DNA from: Wagnerdoeblera sp046292685
Lineage (GTDB): Bacteria > Pseudomonadota > Alphaproteobacteria > Rhodobacterales > Rhodobacteraceae
Assembly (NCBI RefSeq): GCF_046292685.1
Contig: NZ_JBKBQM010000002.1
Span: forward strand, 1-64,000
Direction of reading: 5' to 3'
DNA length: 64,000 nt
The position numbers were made by a program, and so were the translations under genes. Each line of letters starts with the position of its first letter. Position 1 is the stretch's first letter. The notes under the pieces are model-generated. The model did no database searches. It was not told where the DNA came from and saw only the letters and a program-made list of their open reading frames with translations. This document shows, one piece after another, positions 46,040 through 57,000 of the stretch.

Positions 46040-46119
46040 CCAAGGCGCCATTGCACGGAATGGCCAAACCCCCGCGGCACCCCTAGCTATGACGGGCAAT
46101 CCAGACCCCGGAGGGTTCC

Positions 46120-46713
46120 ATGACCGTCAAGCTGACCATCGCCTTCTATTCCACCTACGGCACCAACCACCAGATGGCGGAAATCGCCGCTGCCGCCGCC
46201 ACCGCCGCCGGCGCCGAAGTGCGCCTGCGCCGCATCGCCGAAACCGCCCCGGCCGAAGTCGTCGCCAGCCAGGACGCCTGGAAGGCGCAGGTCGAGCGCG
46301 CGGCGGGCATCCCGGCCGTCAGCGCCGATGACATGGAGTGGGCCAACGCCTATCTGTTCGTCACGCCGACCCGCTTCGGCTCGGCCCCGAGCCAGGTGCG
46401 CGCCTTCATCGACACGCTGGGCGGGCTGTGGTTCCAGGGCAAGCTGGCCAACAAGGCGATCAGCGCCATGACCAGCGCGCAGAACCCGCATGGCGGCCAG
46501 GAGGCCACGACGCTGGGGCTTTACACCACCTTCCTGCACTGGGGCGCGATCATCGTGGCGCCGGGCTTTACCGACCCGTCGATCTTTGCCGCCGGCGGCA
46601 ACCCCTACGGCTACAGCCACACCCAGGGCAAGGAATTCGGCGATGCCGAAAAGGCCGCCATCAGCCACCAGGCCACCCGTCTGGTGCAGGTCGCGGCCAA
46701 GCTGGCCGCCTGA
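46120..46713 (+). CDS. wrbA: NAD(P)H:quinone oxidoreductase, WrbA-type flavoprotein
   Basis: This 197-residue flavodoxin-like enzyme reduces quinones by two electrons and limits redox stress. It has the FMN-phosphate loop FYSTYGTNHQMAE, the TPTRFGSAPSQVRAFID block typical of WrbA, and TLGLYTTFLHWGAIIVAPG. Length is normal for WrbA. GGAGG lies seven bases before the ATG. It is transcribed alone and ends in a clear terminator. Confidence 0.95.
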   Translation: MTVKLTIAFYSTYGTNHQMAEIAAAAATAAGAEVRLRRIAETAPAEVVASQDAWKAQVERAAGIPAVSADDMEWANAYLFVTPTRFGSAPSQVRAFIDTLGGLWFQGKLANKAISAMTSAQNPHGGQEATTLGLYTTFLHWGAIIVAPGFTDPSIFAAGGNPYGYSHTQGKEFGDAEKAAISHQATRLVQVAAKLAA

Positions 46714-46734
46714 GCCCCGCAGGTTTTGCCACAT

Positions 46735-46767
46735 GCCCCGGCCCGGTTCGCCCCGGCCGGGGCTTTT
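46735..46767 (+). terminator. Rho-independent terminator after wrbA
   Basis: GCCCCGGCC pairs with GGCCGGGGC across an 11-base loop and is followed by TTTT, starting 22 bases after the wrbA stop codon. It lies between convergent genes. Confidence 0.8.
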
Positions 46768-46796
46768 CCTTGCCGTTTTCCGACATTCGGCCCGGA

Positions 46797-47510
46797 TCAG
46801 CCCGGCAGGGTCGCGGCGATGCGCCCCAGCAGCGCCGCCAGCGCCCCCGGCATGGCAAAGAAGGGCGAATGCGACGACGGCAGGTGGTGCAGGTGCCCGT
46901 CGGGCAGGCCTTGCGCCATCGTCAGCTGGTATTCGGGCGGTATGGCCCGGTCCTCGGTGCAGCGGATGTAGTGCTGCGGCACGGCGGCGGACCGCGGGGT
47001 CAGCGTCAGCGGGGTTTCCTGCGGCAGGATCGGCTGCGGCGTCAGATGCGCCAGCGCGTAATCCAGCGTGCCCGGCGGGCAATCGTGATAGAAGCGGTCT
47101 TCGGCCAGTGCCGGGTCGAAGGTGAAGCAGGCGCCCTCCACCCGGATCGCGGCGCGCAGGGGCTGGCGCGGGCCGGCGCGGCGCATGTCGGCCAGCGACA
47201 GGCCCGACACCGGGCGATAGGCGCAAAGGTAGACCAGACCGGCAACATGGCGCGCGTCGCGCTCGGCCGCGGCGGTGATCGGGTAGCCGCCCATCGAATG
47301 GCCGACCAGGATCGTCGGCGCGGACAGGCTGCCCGTGATGGCGCGGGCGTAATCGTCGAGCGTCACCGTTTCGCGCGGGGTGGGGTCGGCGCCGTGGCCC
47401 GGCAGGTCGATGGCCGCGGCCTCGTGGCCGAGCGCCTGCAACGCCGCAATCACGTCGCGCCAGCACCAGGCACCGTGGCAAGACCCGTGCACCAGCAGGA
47501 ACCGGGCCAT
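46797..47510 (-). CDS. Alpha/beta hydrolase (esterase-like)
   Basis: This 237-residue hydrolase has FLLVHGSCHGAWCW at the N-terminus, the nucleophile elbow VGHSMGG (Ser72) and a C-terminal PSSHSPFF stretch supplying the catalytic histidine. The pattern is that of the small esterase and hydroxynitrile-lyase-like subgroup. The substrate is unknown. Its start and the pcaD stop codon share one base (TGATG), so it is translated with pcaD. Confidence 0.87.
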   Translation of the reverse strand: MARFLLVHGSCHGAWCWRDVIAALQALGHEAAAIDLPGHGADPTPRETVTLDDYARAITGSLSAPTILVGHSMGGYPITAAAERDARHVAGLVYLCAYRPVSGLSLADMRRAGPRQPLRAAIRVEGACFTFDPALAEDRFYHDCPPGTLDYALAHLTPQPILPQETPLTLTPRSAAVPQHYIRCTEDRAIPPEYQLTMAQGLPDGHLHHLPSSHSPFFAMPGALAALLGRIAATLPG

Positions 47511-48322
47511 CAGTGCGCCCCGCAACCGCAGCCGGCCCCGTGGCCGACCCGGTGCAGAAACTGCGTCAGCCGTTCGGCATAGGCGGCCGGCGCCTCGACG
47601 CAAGGCAGGTGGCCGGCATCGCGGATGAGGTGAAACTCGGCGCCCTTGACCAGGTCGGCGGTCTCGCGCACGAGATCGGGCGGGGTGGCCCCGTCTTCCG
47701 AGCCGGCGATGGCCAGCGTGGGCAGCGTGAGGCCCGCGGTGGTGCTGTAGAAATCGGTGCCGGCGATGGCCGCGCAGCACCCGACATAGCCTTCGAGCGG
47801 GGTGCGCACCATCATGTTGCGCCAGGCGGAAAGCTCGGGCGTGGCGCGGAACGCCTTGGAAAACCAGCGCTCCATCACCGAGTCGCCCAGCGAGTCCAGC
47901 CCGCCGGCCCGGGCGGCGGCGATGCGCGCCTGCCACATCTCGGCCGTGCCGATCTTGGCGGCCGTGTTGGAGATCACCAGCGCACGCACCAGATCCAGCC
48001 GCTTGACCGCCAGCCCCTGCGCGATCATCCCGCCGATCGACAGGCCCACGAACACCGCATCGCGCAGCGAGAGCGCGTCCATCAGCCGCTCGGCATCGCG
48101 CACCAGCGCCCCCATCGCGTAGGGCCCCGGCGGGCAGTCCGACAGCCCGTGCCCGCGCTTGTCGTAGCGGATATAGCGGAAACCGGCCGGCAACAGCGGG
48201 ATCACCTTGTCCCACAGGCGCAGGTCGGTGCCCAGCGAGTTGGCAAACACCACCGGCGCCCCATCAGGGTCGCCGTCCTGGCGCCAGTGCAGGCGGATGT
48301 CGCCCAGATCGCAGATGTTCAT
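47510..48322 (-). CDS. pcaD: 3-oxoadipate enol-lactonase
   Basis: This 270-residue alpha/beta hydrolase resembles PcaD, which opens 3-oxoadipate enol-lactone in the protocatechuate branch of the beta-ketoadipate pathway. Features are VVFANSLGTDLRLWD, YDKRGHGLSDCP, the nucleophile elbow VGLSIGGMIAQGLA (Ser95), and the histidine in RDAGHLPCVEAP. The C-terminus ends in an unusual Cys/Gly tail (GAGCGCGAH). No other pca genes are in the window, so the pathway role is inferred from similarity. The ATG gives the normal family length. Confidence 0.85.
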   Translation of the reverse strand: MNICDLGDIRLHWRQDGDPDGAPVVFANSLGTDLRLWDKVIPLLPAGFRYIRYDKRGHGLSDCPPGPYAMGALVRDAERLMDALSLRDAVFVGLSIGGMIAQGLAVKRLDLVRALVISNTAAKIGTAEMWQARIAAARAGGLDSLGDSVMERWFSKAFRATPELSAWRNMMVRTPLEGYVGCCAAIAGTDFYSTTAGLTLPTLAIAGSEDGATPPDLVRETADLVKGAEFHLIRDAGHLPCVEAPAAYAERLTQFLHRVGHGAGCGCGAH

Positions 48323-48439
48323 CTCGGTGCCCCCTGTCGCCGGTCGGCGCCAGTTCTGCCGGAAATCGCGCGCGGTGCAAGACCGCTGCCGCAGCGCAAA
48401 GGGGGGAACGCGAAAAATGCAAGGCATCGCGCGGGGGCG

Positions 48440-48458
48440 GCTTAACCCGAGGTTAACG
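48440..48458. promoter_or_regulatory. CtrA-consensus box (TTAA-N7-TTAA) upstream of the S8-RTX protease
   Basis: TTAACCCGAGGTTAAC has TTAA at 48442-48445 and 48453-48456, exactly seven bases apart. It lies 108 bases before the protease ATG and 120 bases before the divergent pcaD start, in the 241-base divergent intergenic region. No other gene is supported in that region. Confidence 0.55.
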
Positions 48459-48563
48459 CCGAAGCCGGAAACTTACGGCCGATGAGCAGGCGCCAGAAGG
48501 CCCGTTTCGCCTGTCCCGTCGCCCCGCCGCGGGGGCGGGCCGGCCTTTGCCCGGTGTTCTGCG

Positions 48564-50762
48564 ATGACCGACCCCGCCTTGACGGATTCCGATCTGCTGC
48601 CCTTCGACGGCCCGGTGACGATGGCGCTGGCCGCGGCGCCTGCCCCCTTGCCGGGGGAAACGCCGTTCTGGTTTCTGCAAGGCGCGGGGGCAGGCGGGGT
48701 CGGGCTGGTGGCGGCCTGGGCGCTGGCGCTGGGGCGCGGTGTGCGCATCGGGGTGCTGGACAGCGGGGTCAACCTCGCACATGCGGATTTCAACCCGGTG
48801 CGTCTGGCGCTGGACGCGGGAACGGGCAGCATCACCGATCCGCATGGCACGCGGGTTGCCGGCCTGATCTCGGGCCGGATCGACAATGCGATCGGCGGCC
48901 TTGGCGGGGCGACCGGCGCCGAACTGCATGCCTCGCAACTGGATTTTTCCGCGCAGCCGGGTCCGGCCGCGGTGGCGCCGATGCTGCTGGGTCAGGCGGC
49001 GATGGACGTGTCGAACAACAGCTGGGGCTGGTCGCGCGCCTTTGGCGACAACTTTCGGCTGAATGCCTATCAGGGCGTGGCGCAGGCACTGGTCGAAGCG
49101 GCCGAGCAAGGCCGGGGCGGACTGGGCACCGTCTGGGTCTTTGCCGGCGGCAACGGGCGGCTGACGCTGAGCGGCCAGAACCACGGCGACGATTCCAATT
49201 TCCACAACCTGACGAATGCGCGCCAGACCATCGCGGTGGGGGCCACCGATGCGACGGGACGGGTGGCGTCGTTTTCCAGCCCGGGCACCAATCTGTTGCT
49301 GGTGGCCCCCGGGCAGGCGCTGGCCACGGCCGACGGGTTGTCGGCCGGGGCGGCGGGGCGCATCTGGGTCAGCGGCACGTCGTTTGCGGCGCCGCTGGTC
49401 AGCAGCACGGTCGCCCTGATGCTGGAGGTGAACCCGGGCCTCGGCTACCGCGACGTGCAGCAAATCCTGGCCATCACCGCCCGCCCCGTCGCGGGGGCGC
49501 CCGGAACGGCAAATGCGGGATACGCCGTCAACGGTGGCGGGTTGCAGCACAGCCGCGACGCCGGCTTCGGCCTGCTGGATGCCGAAGCCGCGGTGCGGCT
49601 GGCGCGCCACCATGCCGGCGGCGCCACGGCGGCGAACGAAGCGTCGGTCGTGGCGCTGGCCGATCTGACGGATGCCGACCCCGACCCGGCCGTATACCGC
49701 CTGACCTTCGCGGTCACGGCACCCGAAGGCGGGCTGCGGGTGGAATGGGCCGAGCTTGCGCTGACGCTGACGGATGCGAGCCTGCGCACCCTTTCGGTGG
49801 AGCTGATCTCTCCTTCCGGCACCCGGGCGCTGATTGCGCCGAACTTCACCGCCCTGGGCAACGGCACGCAACTGGCCTTCGATTTCACCAGTGCCGCCAC
49901 CTGGGGCGAGGCGGCCGAAGGCACCTGGCATGTCGACTTGCGGCAGGCCAAGGCCGGGGCGGCGCCGACGGTGCAGGCGGCCGGGTTGCGGCTGTTCGGT
50001 GCCGCGGGCGGCGACGACGGGCAACGCTGGTTCACCGATGCCTGGGCCGCGCTGGCAAAGGCAGACCCGGGCCGGCAGACCATCGACCACAGCGCCGAGG
50101 CGCCGGGGCTGCTGAACTTTGCCGCCGCCCGCGGTGCGGTGCACCTGGATCTCGGCGCCGGCACCGGGTCGCTGGGCGGCGTGGGCTTTCAGCTGGCAAG
50201 CGCCTTCGACCGGGCCATCGGCGGGGCGGGGAACGATCGGCTGACCGGATCGACCGCCGCCGAAGCGCTGTGGGGCGATGACGGCCACGACATCCTGTCC
50301 GGCGGCGGCGGGGCCGACACGCTGCGGGGCGGCGCCGGGCGCGACACGCTGCAAGGGGGTGGCGGCAACGACCTGCTGGAAGGCGGCGCCGACGATGACC
50401 GCATCTATGGCCATGCGGGGCGCGACACGTTGATCGGCGGCGCGGGCCGCGATGTGATGACCGGCGGGCCGGGGGCGGATGTCTTTGTCTTTCGGCCCGG
50501 CGACGTGCCGACCGAGGGCGCGCCCGACCGGATCACCGACTTCGACCCCGGCTTCGACCGTCTGGACCTGAGCGCGCTGGAGGCCATGCCGCGCTACATC
50601 GGCACGGCGCGGCTGTCGGGCCAGGCCGGGGAATTCCGCCTGGCACCGGCGCTTGGCGCGCTGCAATTCGACCTGAACGGCGACGGCCTCATCGACCTGC
50701 GGGTCGATCTGACCGACATGGCAGCCTTTGCCGCCTTGGACCCGGCCGGATTGTTTCTGTAA
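48564..50762 (+). CDS. Secreted S8 subtilase with P-like domain and RTX C-terminus
   Basis: This 732-residue protein has a subtilisin-family catalytic domain with Asp66 (VLDSGV), His94 (DPHGTRVAG), the oxyanion Asn197 (AGGNG) and Ser273 (SGTSFAAP). A proprotein-convertase P-like beta domain follows (about 355-480; VEWAELALTLTDASLRTLSVELISPSGT). RTX repeats (about 555-650) and a serralysin-like C-terminal domain ending ALDPAGLFL complete it. There is no signal peptide, so it should leave by type I secretion, and calcium in the medium would fold the repeats. A CtrA-like box lies 108 bases upstream. No type I secretion genes are in the window. Confidence 0.9.
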   Translation: MTDPALTDSDLLPFDGPVTMALAAAPAPLPGETPFWFLQGAGAGGVGLVAAWALALGRGVRIGVLDSGVNLAHADFNPVRLALDAGTGSITDPHGTRVAGLISGRIDNAIGGLGGATGAELHASQLDFSAQPGPAAVAPMLLGQAAMDVSNNSWGWSRAFGDNFRLNAYQGVAQALVEAAEQGRGGLGTVWVFAGGNGRLTLSGQNHGDDSNFHNLTNARQTIAVGATDATGRVASFSSPGTNLLLVAPGQALATADGLSAGAAGRIWVSGTSFAAPLVSSTVALMLEVNPGLGYRDVQQILAITARPVAGAPGTANAGYAVNGGGLQHSRDAGFGLLDAEAAVRLARHHAGGATAANEASVVALADLTDADPDPAVYRLTFAVTAPEGGLRVEWAELALTLTDASLRTLSVELISPSGTRALIAPNFTALGNGTQLAFDFTSAATWGEAAEGTWHVDLRQAKAGAAPTVQAAGLRLFGAAGGDDGQRWFTDAWAALAKADPGRQTIDHSAEAPGLLNFAAARGAVHLDLGAGTGSLGGVGFQLASAFDRAIGGAGNDRLTGSTAAEALWGDDGHDILSGGGGADTLRGGAGRDTLQGGGGNDLLEGGADDDRIYGHAGRDTLIGGAGRDVMTGGPGADVFVFRPGDVPTEGAPDRITDFDPGFDRLDLSALEAMPRYIGTARLSGQAGEFRLAPALGALQFDLNGDGLIDLRVDLTDMAAFAALDPAGLFL

Positions 50763-50906
50763 CGCGAATCACGGCCGCGGCAGGATTCAATCCCTGATAG
50801 CGCAAGCTGCCAGGTGAATATCCCCAGGATTGCAAGAATAACAAGTTATTGAGAAATAAGATTCTTCTATATCGCCTTCCCCTACGTCAGCTTGGCGCAT
50901 TTTCAT

Positions 50907-50925
50907 GGTTAACGGTCAGTTAACG
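50907..50925. promoter_or_regulatory. CtrA-consensus box (TTAA-N7-TTAA) upstream of the giant RTX gene
   Basis: GTTAACGGTCAGTTAACG contains TTAA at 50909-50912 and 50920-50923, exactly seven bases apart, and each half is GTTAACG. It is about 150 bases upstream of the ATG at 51075. Confidence 0.6.
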
Positions 50926-50998
50926 TCTTTTCAAATCGTTATCGTGGCCTACCATAAAGCATAGGCTGGGTCATTTCTGCGAGCGAGACGGCAGGACA

Positions 50999-51017
50999 TG
51001 CGCAACATTTTTGCGCA
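50999..51017. promoter_or_regulatory. Perfect inverted repeat upstream of the giant RTX gene
   Basis: TGCGCAA-CATTT-TTGCGCA is a perfect 7-base inverted repeat with a 5-base spacer, 58 bases before the ATG. In DNA it is a candidate operator; in the mRNA leader it would form a short hairpin. Confidence 0.4.
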
Positions 51018-51074
51018 CTGCTCGTTTGCGCTCTGGATTCAGCCAGGATTTTTTTGATTTGGGGACTGCTCATC

Positions 51075-54000
51075 ATGGCGAATGTAAATCTCAGTGTTGT
51101 TGGACCGCTGGCAGGCGTGGGAGAGTTCGCCACGATCGGCGCGGCGTTGGCCTTTGCGGCCGCAAACCATGGCAGCGATGAGGTGACCATCACCATCGCC
51201 GCCGGCACCTATGCCGAAAACCTCAGCATCACCCAGGCCAACATCAGCCTGGTCGGCGCCAACGCCGGCATCGCGGCCGACGGGGTGCGCGGGGCGGAAA
51301 CGATCATCGACGGCTACATGGTCGTCACCGGCAACGGCACCGGAATCGACGGGATCACGCTGGCCAATGGCGGCAACGTCTGGGGCTCGAACGTCGGCAT
51401 CGTCTTGCAGGCCACCGGCGTCAGCATCGCCAACAGCATCTTCGACGGCAGCGGCCAGACCCACATCGCCATCGAGATGGCGCCGAACAGCACCGGATTC
51501 AGCGTCAGCGGCTCCAGCTTCAGCGGCTGGGCCAGCGGCATCTGGGTAAACCCGGGCGCAACCGGCCTGTCGGTCACCGGCAACACCTTCAGCAACAACG
51601 GCAACGGCATGAACATCGACGGTCCGGGCGTGACCGGCGATGTGTCGGGCAACAGCTTTGTCAGTTCGGTCGGCTCGCACATCGGCATGGGCCTGTGGTC
51701 GGCGGGCACCATCGACGCCAGCGCGCTGATCGGCAGCAACACCTTCAACGGCCCCAATTCGCAGGTGTCGCTGTATGGCACCGGCGGCGCGGATGTGCTG
51801 ATCGGCACCGAAGGGCCGAACCGCCTGTTCGGTGGCGACGGCAACGACACGATCTACGCCGGCCCCGGCGACAGCGTTTACGGCGGCGGCGGCAACGACG
51901 AGCTGGTCCTGGATGCCGGCATGACGCCGGCGCAGGTGCTGGCCATGACCATCGAAGGGTTCGAGAAAGTCTCGATCGACAACGGCGGCAGCGGCGCGAC
52001 CACCTGGATCGTGCTGGAAGGCCAGTCGATCCAGGCGGCGATCGACGCGGCGTCGGCGGGCGACACCATTCTGGTCGGCGACGGGACGTTCACGGAAAAC
52101 GTGCTTGTCAACAAGTCGAACATCACCATCGTGTCGATGAACGGACGCGACGCCACCACCATCGCGGGCATCGAAGGCGCGGGCCGCCTTGGCGCGGTGC
52201 AGTTTGCCCCGGGCGTCACGGGCGTGACCTTGGGCGATACCGATCAGGGCTTTACCGTGATCGGGTTCGACAGCGCAAACCCCGGCCTCGAAGTTGCGGC
52301 GGTCTATTTCCAGGGCGCGCAGTCCGGCCACACGATTCGCGGCAATGACATCCGCGCCAACGGCGATGGCGGTCTGGTGAGCGAAGTCGTCAACAACTCG
52401 AACATCACAATCGACGGCAACATCTTTTCGGGTCAGACCTTTGTCGGGCCGAACCCGGCAGGCAACGGCTTTGGCGACCAGTTCACCCTGTTCAACGTGC
52501 CGCGGCAGCTGGTGGTCATCAACAGCGGGGCGGGGTCGACCGGGATCGTCTTCACCAACAATCAGGTCACCGGCACCGCCGGCGGGATCAACGGCGTGGG
52601 CCAGCCGCAAGGCAACACGCTGGTGACGATCGACGTGCCGAACTCCACCATTTCGGACAACGAGTTCACCGGCTTCACCAACCGCTTTGCCACGCAACTG
52701 CGCGCGCGCGGCAACGGCACGGAGATCGCCGACAACACCTTCGACCAGCCCGATGGCGGCAACAGCGGCATCTTCACCGGCACCGCCACCGGCCAGACCA
52801 TTTCGGGCAACGAGTTCAACCTGAACGATGCGGGCAACCTGTTTGCCGGCACCGGCGGCGCCGACGTCATTTACGGCAACGGCGGGAATGACGAGCTCTC
52901 TGGCGGCGCCGGAAACGACACCATCGACGGCGGCAACGACAACGATGTGCTGCTCGGCGATGCGGGGGCGGATTCGCTTTCGGGCGGCGACGGCAACGAC
53001 ACCATCTATGGCGGTGATGGCGACGACATCATCGAAGGCGGTGCAGGCGCCGATGTGCTGTATGGCGGCAACGGCAACGATGTGATCCGCGCCGATCTGG
53101 ATGATGTGGTGGATGGCGGTGCAGGCACCAACACCGTTGTCTTTGCCGCGGGCACCGACCCGGACGACATCTTTGCCATGACCACGCTGTCGAACGTGCA
53201 GTTGATCGTGATCGAGGGCACGGCGAACACGTTGTATGTCGCCGAAGGCATGTCGATCCAGGCCGCCATCGATGCCGCGAACCCCGGCGACACCATCATC
53301 GTCGGCCCCGGCACCTTTGCCGAGGCGCTTTCGATCAACAAGGAAATCCACATCGTCGGCGCCGGCAGCGGCAGCGACCCGGCCACGGCGACCATCATCG
53401 ACCCGCCGGTCAACACCAGCTTCGGCGTGACCTTCTTTGGCCTGTCCGATGGTTCCAGCCTGAGCTCGGTTCGGGTGACGGGCGGCGCCACCGGCATCAG
53501 CCTGGAAGACGGCACCGGCGACCTGACCTTTACCGACGTGGCGGCGGTGGGCAACACGCTCTATGGCCTGAACTACCGCACCGGCGCCGGGCAGACCGTA
53601 GGCGAGGTCACGGTGATCGACTCGGTGTTCTCGGACAACGGCAGCGTCGGCCTGCGGTTGGCCAGCGGCGGCAGCCATGCGCATCTGTCGGTCAGCGGCA
53701 GCACGTTCACGGGCAACGGGGTGAGCGGGCTGAACACCCAGGGCAACACCCTGGCGTCGATTTCGGTGCTGGACAGCGCGTTCGCCAACAACGGCACCGC
53801 TGGCGGCAGCGGACACGGCGACCTGATCCTGTTCAGCTTCACCGGCGATGCGGTGCTGCAGAACCTGACCATCTCGAACGACGGGCGCGGGTCGAACGCG
53901 CTTCAGATCACCGGCATCACTTCGGGCAGCGGGGCGGAACCCGACCCGCGCAAGGCGGTGGTTCCGGTGGGAAGCGTCGTGGTCGACGGTGTCACCATCA

Positions 54001-57000
54001 CGGGCACCTACGCCCGCGACGTGGTGCAGATCGGCCGCTTCACCGACCTGAACGGATTGAGCATCTCGGGCGTCGACGTGCAGGCGACCCAAGGCGCCGC
54101 CCCGGGCTGGGCGCAGGTTTCGTTCTTCAACGTCGGCGGTGACGTGGACCTGGCCGCCTATGGCCTGGCGAACGGGCTGCGCACCAACATCAACACCAAC
54201 AACGGCGTCGATTTCGCCTCTGCCCCCGATGCCACCACGGGCGCAGTCCTGACGGGCGGCAGCGGCAACGACGGGCTGGTCGGCCATGTGCTGAACGACA
54301 CGCTGGCGGGCGGCGACGGCAACGACACCCTGTCGGGAGGGGCCGGCAACGACAACCTGAACGGCGGTGCGGGCGACGACCTGATCCTGGCCGATGCCGG
54401 CAACGACACCATCGACGGCGGCGATGGCATCGACACGCTGGACATGGCGGCGGCCGGCAGCGGCGGGTCGTTCGTGGACCTGAACGCGGGCCTTGCCTTC
54501 TCGACCGCGACGGGGATCGACATGGTTTCGCGCGTCGAGAACGTGCGCGGGTCTTCGGGCAACGACGGGCTGTTCGGCGACGACAACGACAACACCTTCT
54601 TCGCCTCGGGCGGCACCGACGTGATCGACGGTCGCGGCGGGTCGGACACCTTCGATGCGTCGGCGGCCGGCACGGCGATGACCGTGAACCTGGCAACCGG
54701 GGTGGTGTCGGGCGCCCATGCCGCAACGCTGATCTCGGTCGAGAACGTCAGGACCGGGGCCGGCAACGACGCGATCACCGGATCGGCCGCGGACAACCGC
54801 ATCGAGACGGGGGCCGGCAACGACACCATCATCGCCATCGGCGGCAACGACACCGTCGATGGCGGCGCGGGGATGGATACGGTGAGCTTCGCGGGCAACC
54901 GCGCGGATTACACCATCACCTGGGATGGCACCACCGCCACGGTCAGCAGCGGCGGCAGCACGGTGACGATCACCAACGCCGGGCGGCTGGACTTTGCCGA
55001 CAAGGACGTGCTGCTGGTGGACGACGGTTCGGCCGAATTCGCCACCATCGGCGCGGCCATCACGGCCGCGGTGGACGGTGACGAGATCCTGGTGGCGGCG
55101 GGCACCTATGCCGAGACGCTGGCGATCACCAAGGGCGTCTCGATCTTTGGTGCCAACGCGGGGCTTGCGGGCAGCGATGCGGGCCGCGGTGCCGAAGCGA
55201 TCATCGACGGCACGGTGACCATCGGGGCCGCCAGCGCCGTCACGATCGACGGGATGAAGTTCCTCAACAACAATGCGCTGCCGCGGGCAAAGGTCGACAC
55301 CATCTTCGTCACCACGGCGGCGGGGCATGTCATCACCAACACCGTGTTCGAAAGCACGGTGGCGGGCGGGTCGGTCAACGATCAGGCGATCTACACCACG
55401 GTATTGACCTCGGGCGCGCTGAGCATCACCAACAACCTTTTCACCGGCGACAGCAGCTTTGGCACCGGCGACAAATACGGGACTGCGGCCTGGGGCCGTG
55501 GCATCTGGTCCAACGTCAACGGCGCCACGCTGGTGATTTCGGACAACGACTTCCAGAACACCCGCACCGGGATCACGCTGGAAGGTTACAACGATGCCAG
55601 CAGCACGGTGTCGGGCAACAGCTTCCTGAACGCGGGCACCGGCATCAGCGTCGGCATCCCCTCGGCAGGCACGTTTGCCGGGATCACCGGCAACAGCTTT
55701 GCCAACACCGACACCGACCTGAACCTGCAGAACCTGACCGCGAACCTGACCATCGACGTCGGCGGCACCACCAACAGCGCGCCTGACGTGATGGTGGTGC
55801 TGGGTGGCGCCGGCAACGATGCCATCGTCGGCACCGACGGCGCCGATGCGATTTCCGGGCGCGGCGGCAACGACACCGTCACCGGCGGCGCGGGCAACGA
55901 CAGCATCAACGGCGAAGGCGGCAACGATACGGTGGTGCTGTCGGGGAATGCCACAGACTACACCTGGACGGGCACGGCGGCATCCTTTGTCATCGCCGAT
56001 GACCGCGCGGGTTCGCCGGACGGCACCGATACGGTGGCGAATGTCGAGTTCGTGCAGTTCGCCGACATCACCTTGTCCACCGCCGCTCTGTTCGCCAACG
56101 TCAAGCTCTATGACGTGGACGGCAATCTGCTGGGTGGCTTTGCCACCATCCAGGATGCGGTGAATGCCGCCACCGGCGGTATCGGCGAAAGGATCGAGGT
56201 CGCGGCCGGCGCCTATGCCGAAAACGTCACGGTCAACAAGTCGGTCGCCATTCACGGCGCCAACGCGGGGGTTGCGCATGGCGGTGCCCGCGGGGCGGAA
56301 TCGGTGCTGAACGGGTTGTTCGTGCTGGCAGCCGATGGCGTCACCATCGACGGTTTCTCGGTGAACGGTGGCGGCACCCAGGGGTCGGGCGTGCGCGGCA
56401 GCGGCAGCTTCGTGGCCGATGACATCACCATCGCCAACACCCTGTTCACCGGCCAGACCGGGCAGCCGATCCTCTATGGCTTCGGCCAAGGCGGCGCCGG
56501 TGCGACCAACTGGACCGTGACGGGCAACAAGGTGTCGGGGATCGCCGGCGCCAATGCCACGGCAATGGTGTTCTTCAACATCGACGGGCTGACGGTTTCC
56601 GACAACCTGATCGAACACGACGACACCGGGCTGGCCGGTCGGCGGGGCATCAACCTTGACGGCATCACCAACGGCACGATCAGCGGCAACACCCTGCGCT
56701 TCGGCGGCGTGGCCAACACAAGCTGGGGCATCCAGATCAGCATGTCGGACGGCGTCGCCGGCCCGCTGGCGATCACCGGCAATACGGTGTCGGATGTGGC
56801 CTCGGCCATCAGCCTGCTCAGCCAGCGGTCGGCCAGCGGGCTGGACATCACCGGCAACACGCTGAGCGGCACCAACGGCGTGGTGCTGAACACCGGCGGC
56901 GTTGCGCCTGTGGTGCCGGGTGTGACGATGTCGGACATCGAGGTGACCGGCAATACCATCACCGTCACCGGCTTTGCGGTGCGCCTGCGCGACCTGCACA

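Larger units (their letters stand above)
50763..51074. promoter_or_regulatory. 312-base AT-rich leader region of the giant RTX gene
   Basis: This is the most AT-rich stretch of the window and holds no supported gene. It contains a CtrA-consensus pair (50909-50923), a perfect inverted repeat TGCGCAA-N5-TTGCGCA (50999-51017), and an AT-rich segment at about 50840-50875 (TTATTGAGAAATAAG then TATATC) that could be a promoter. A poly-T run (51049-51055) precedes the start codon. Confidence 0.6.
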
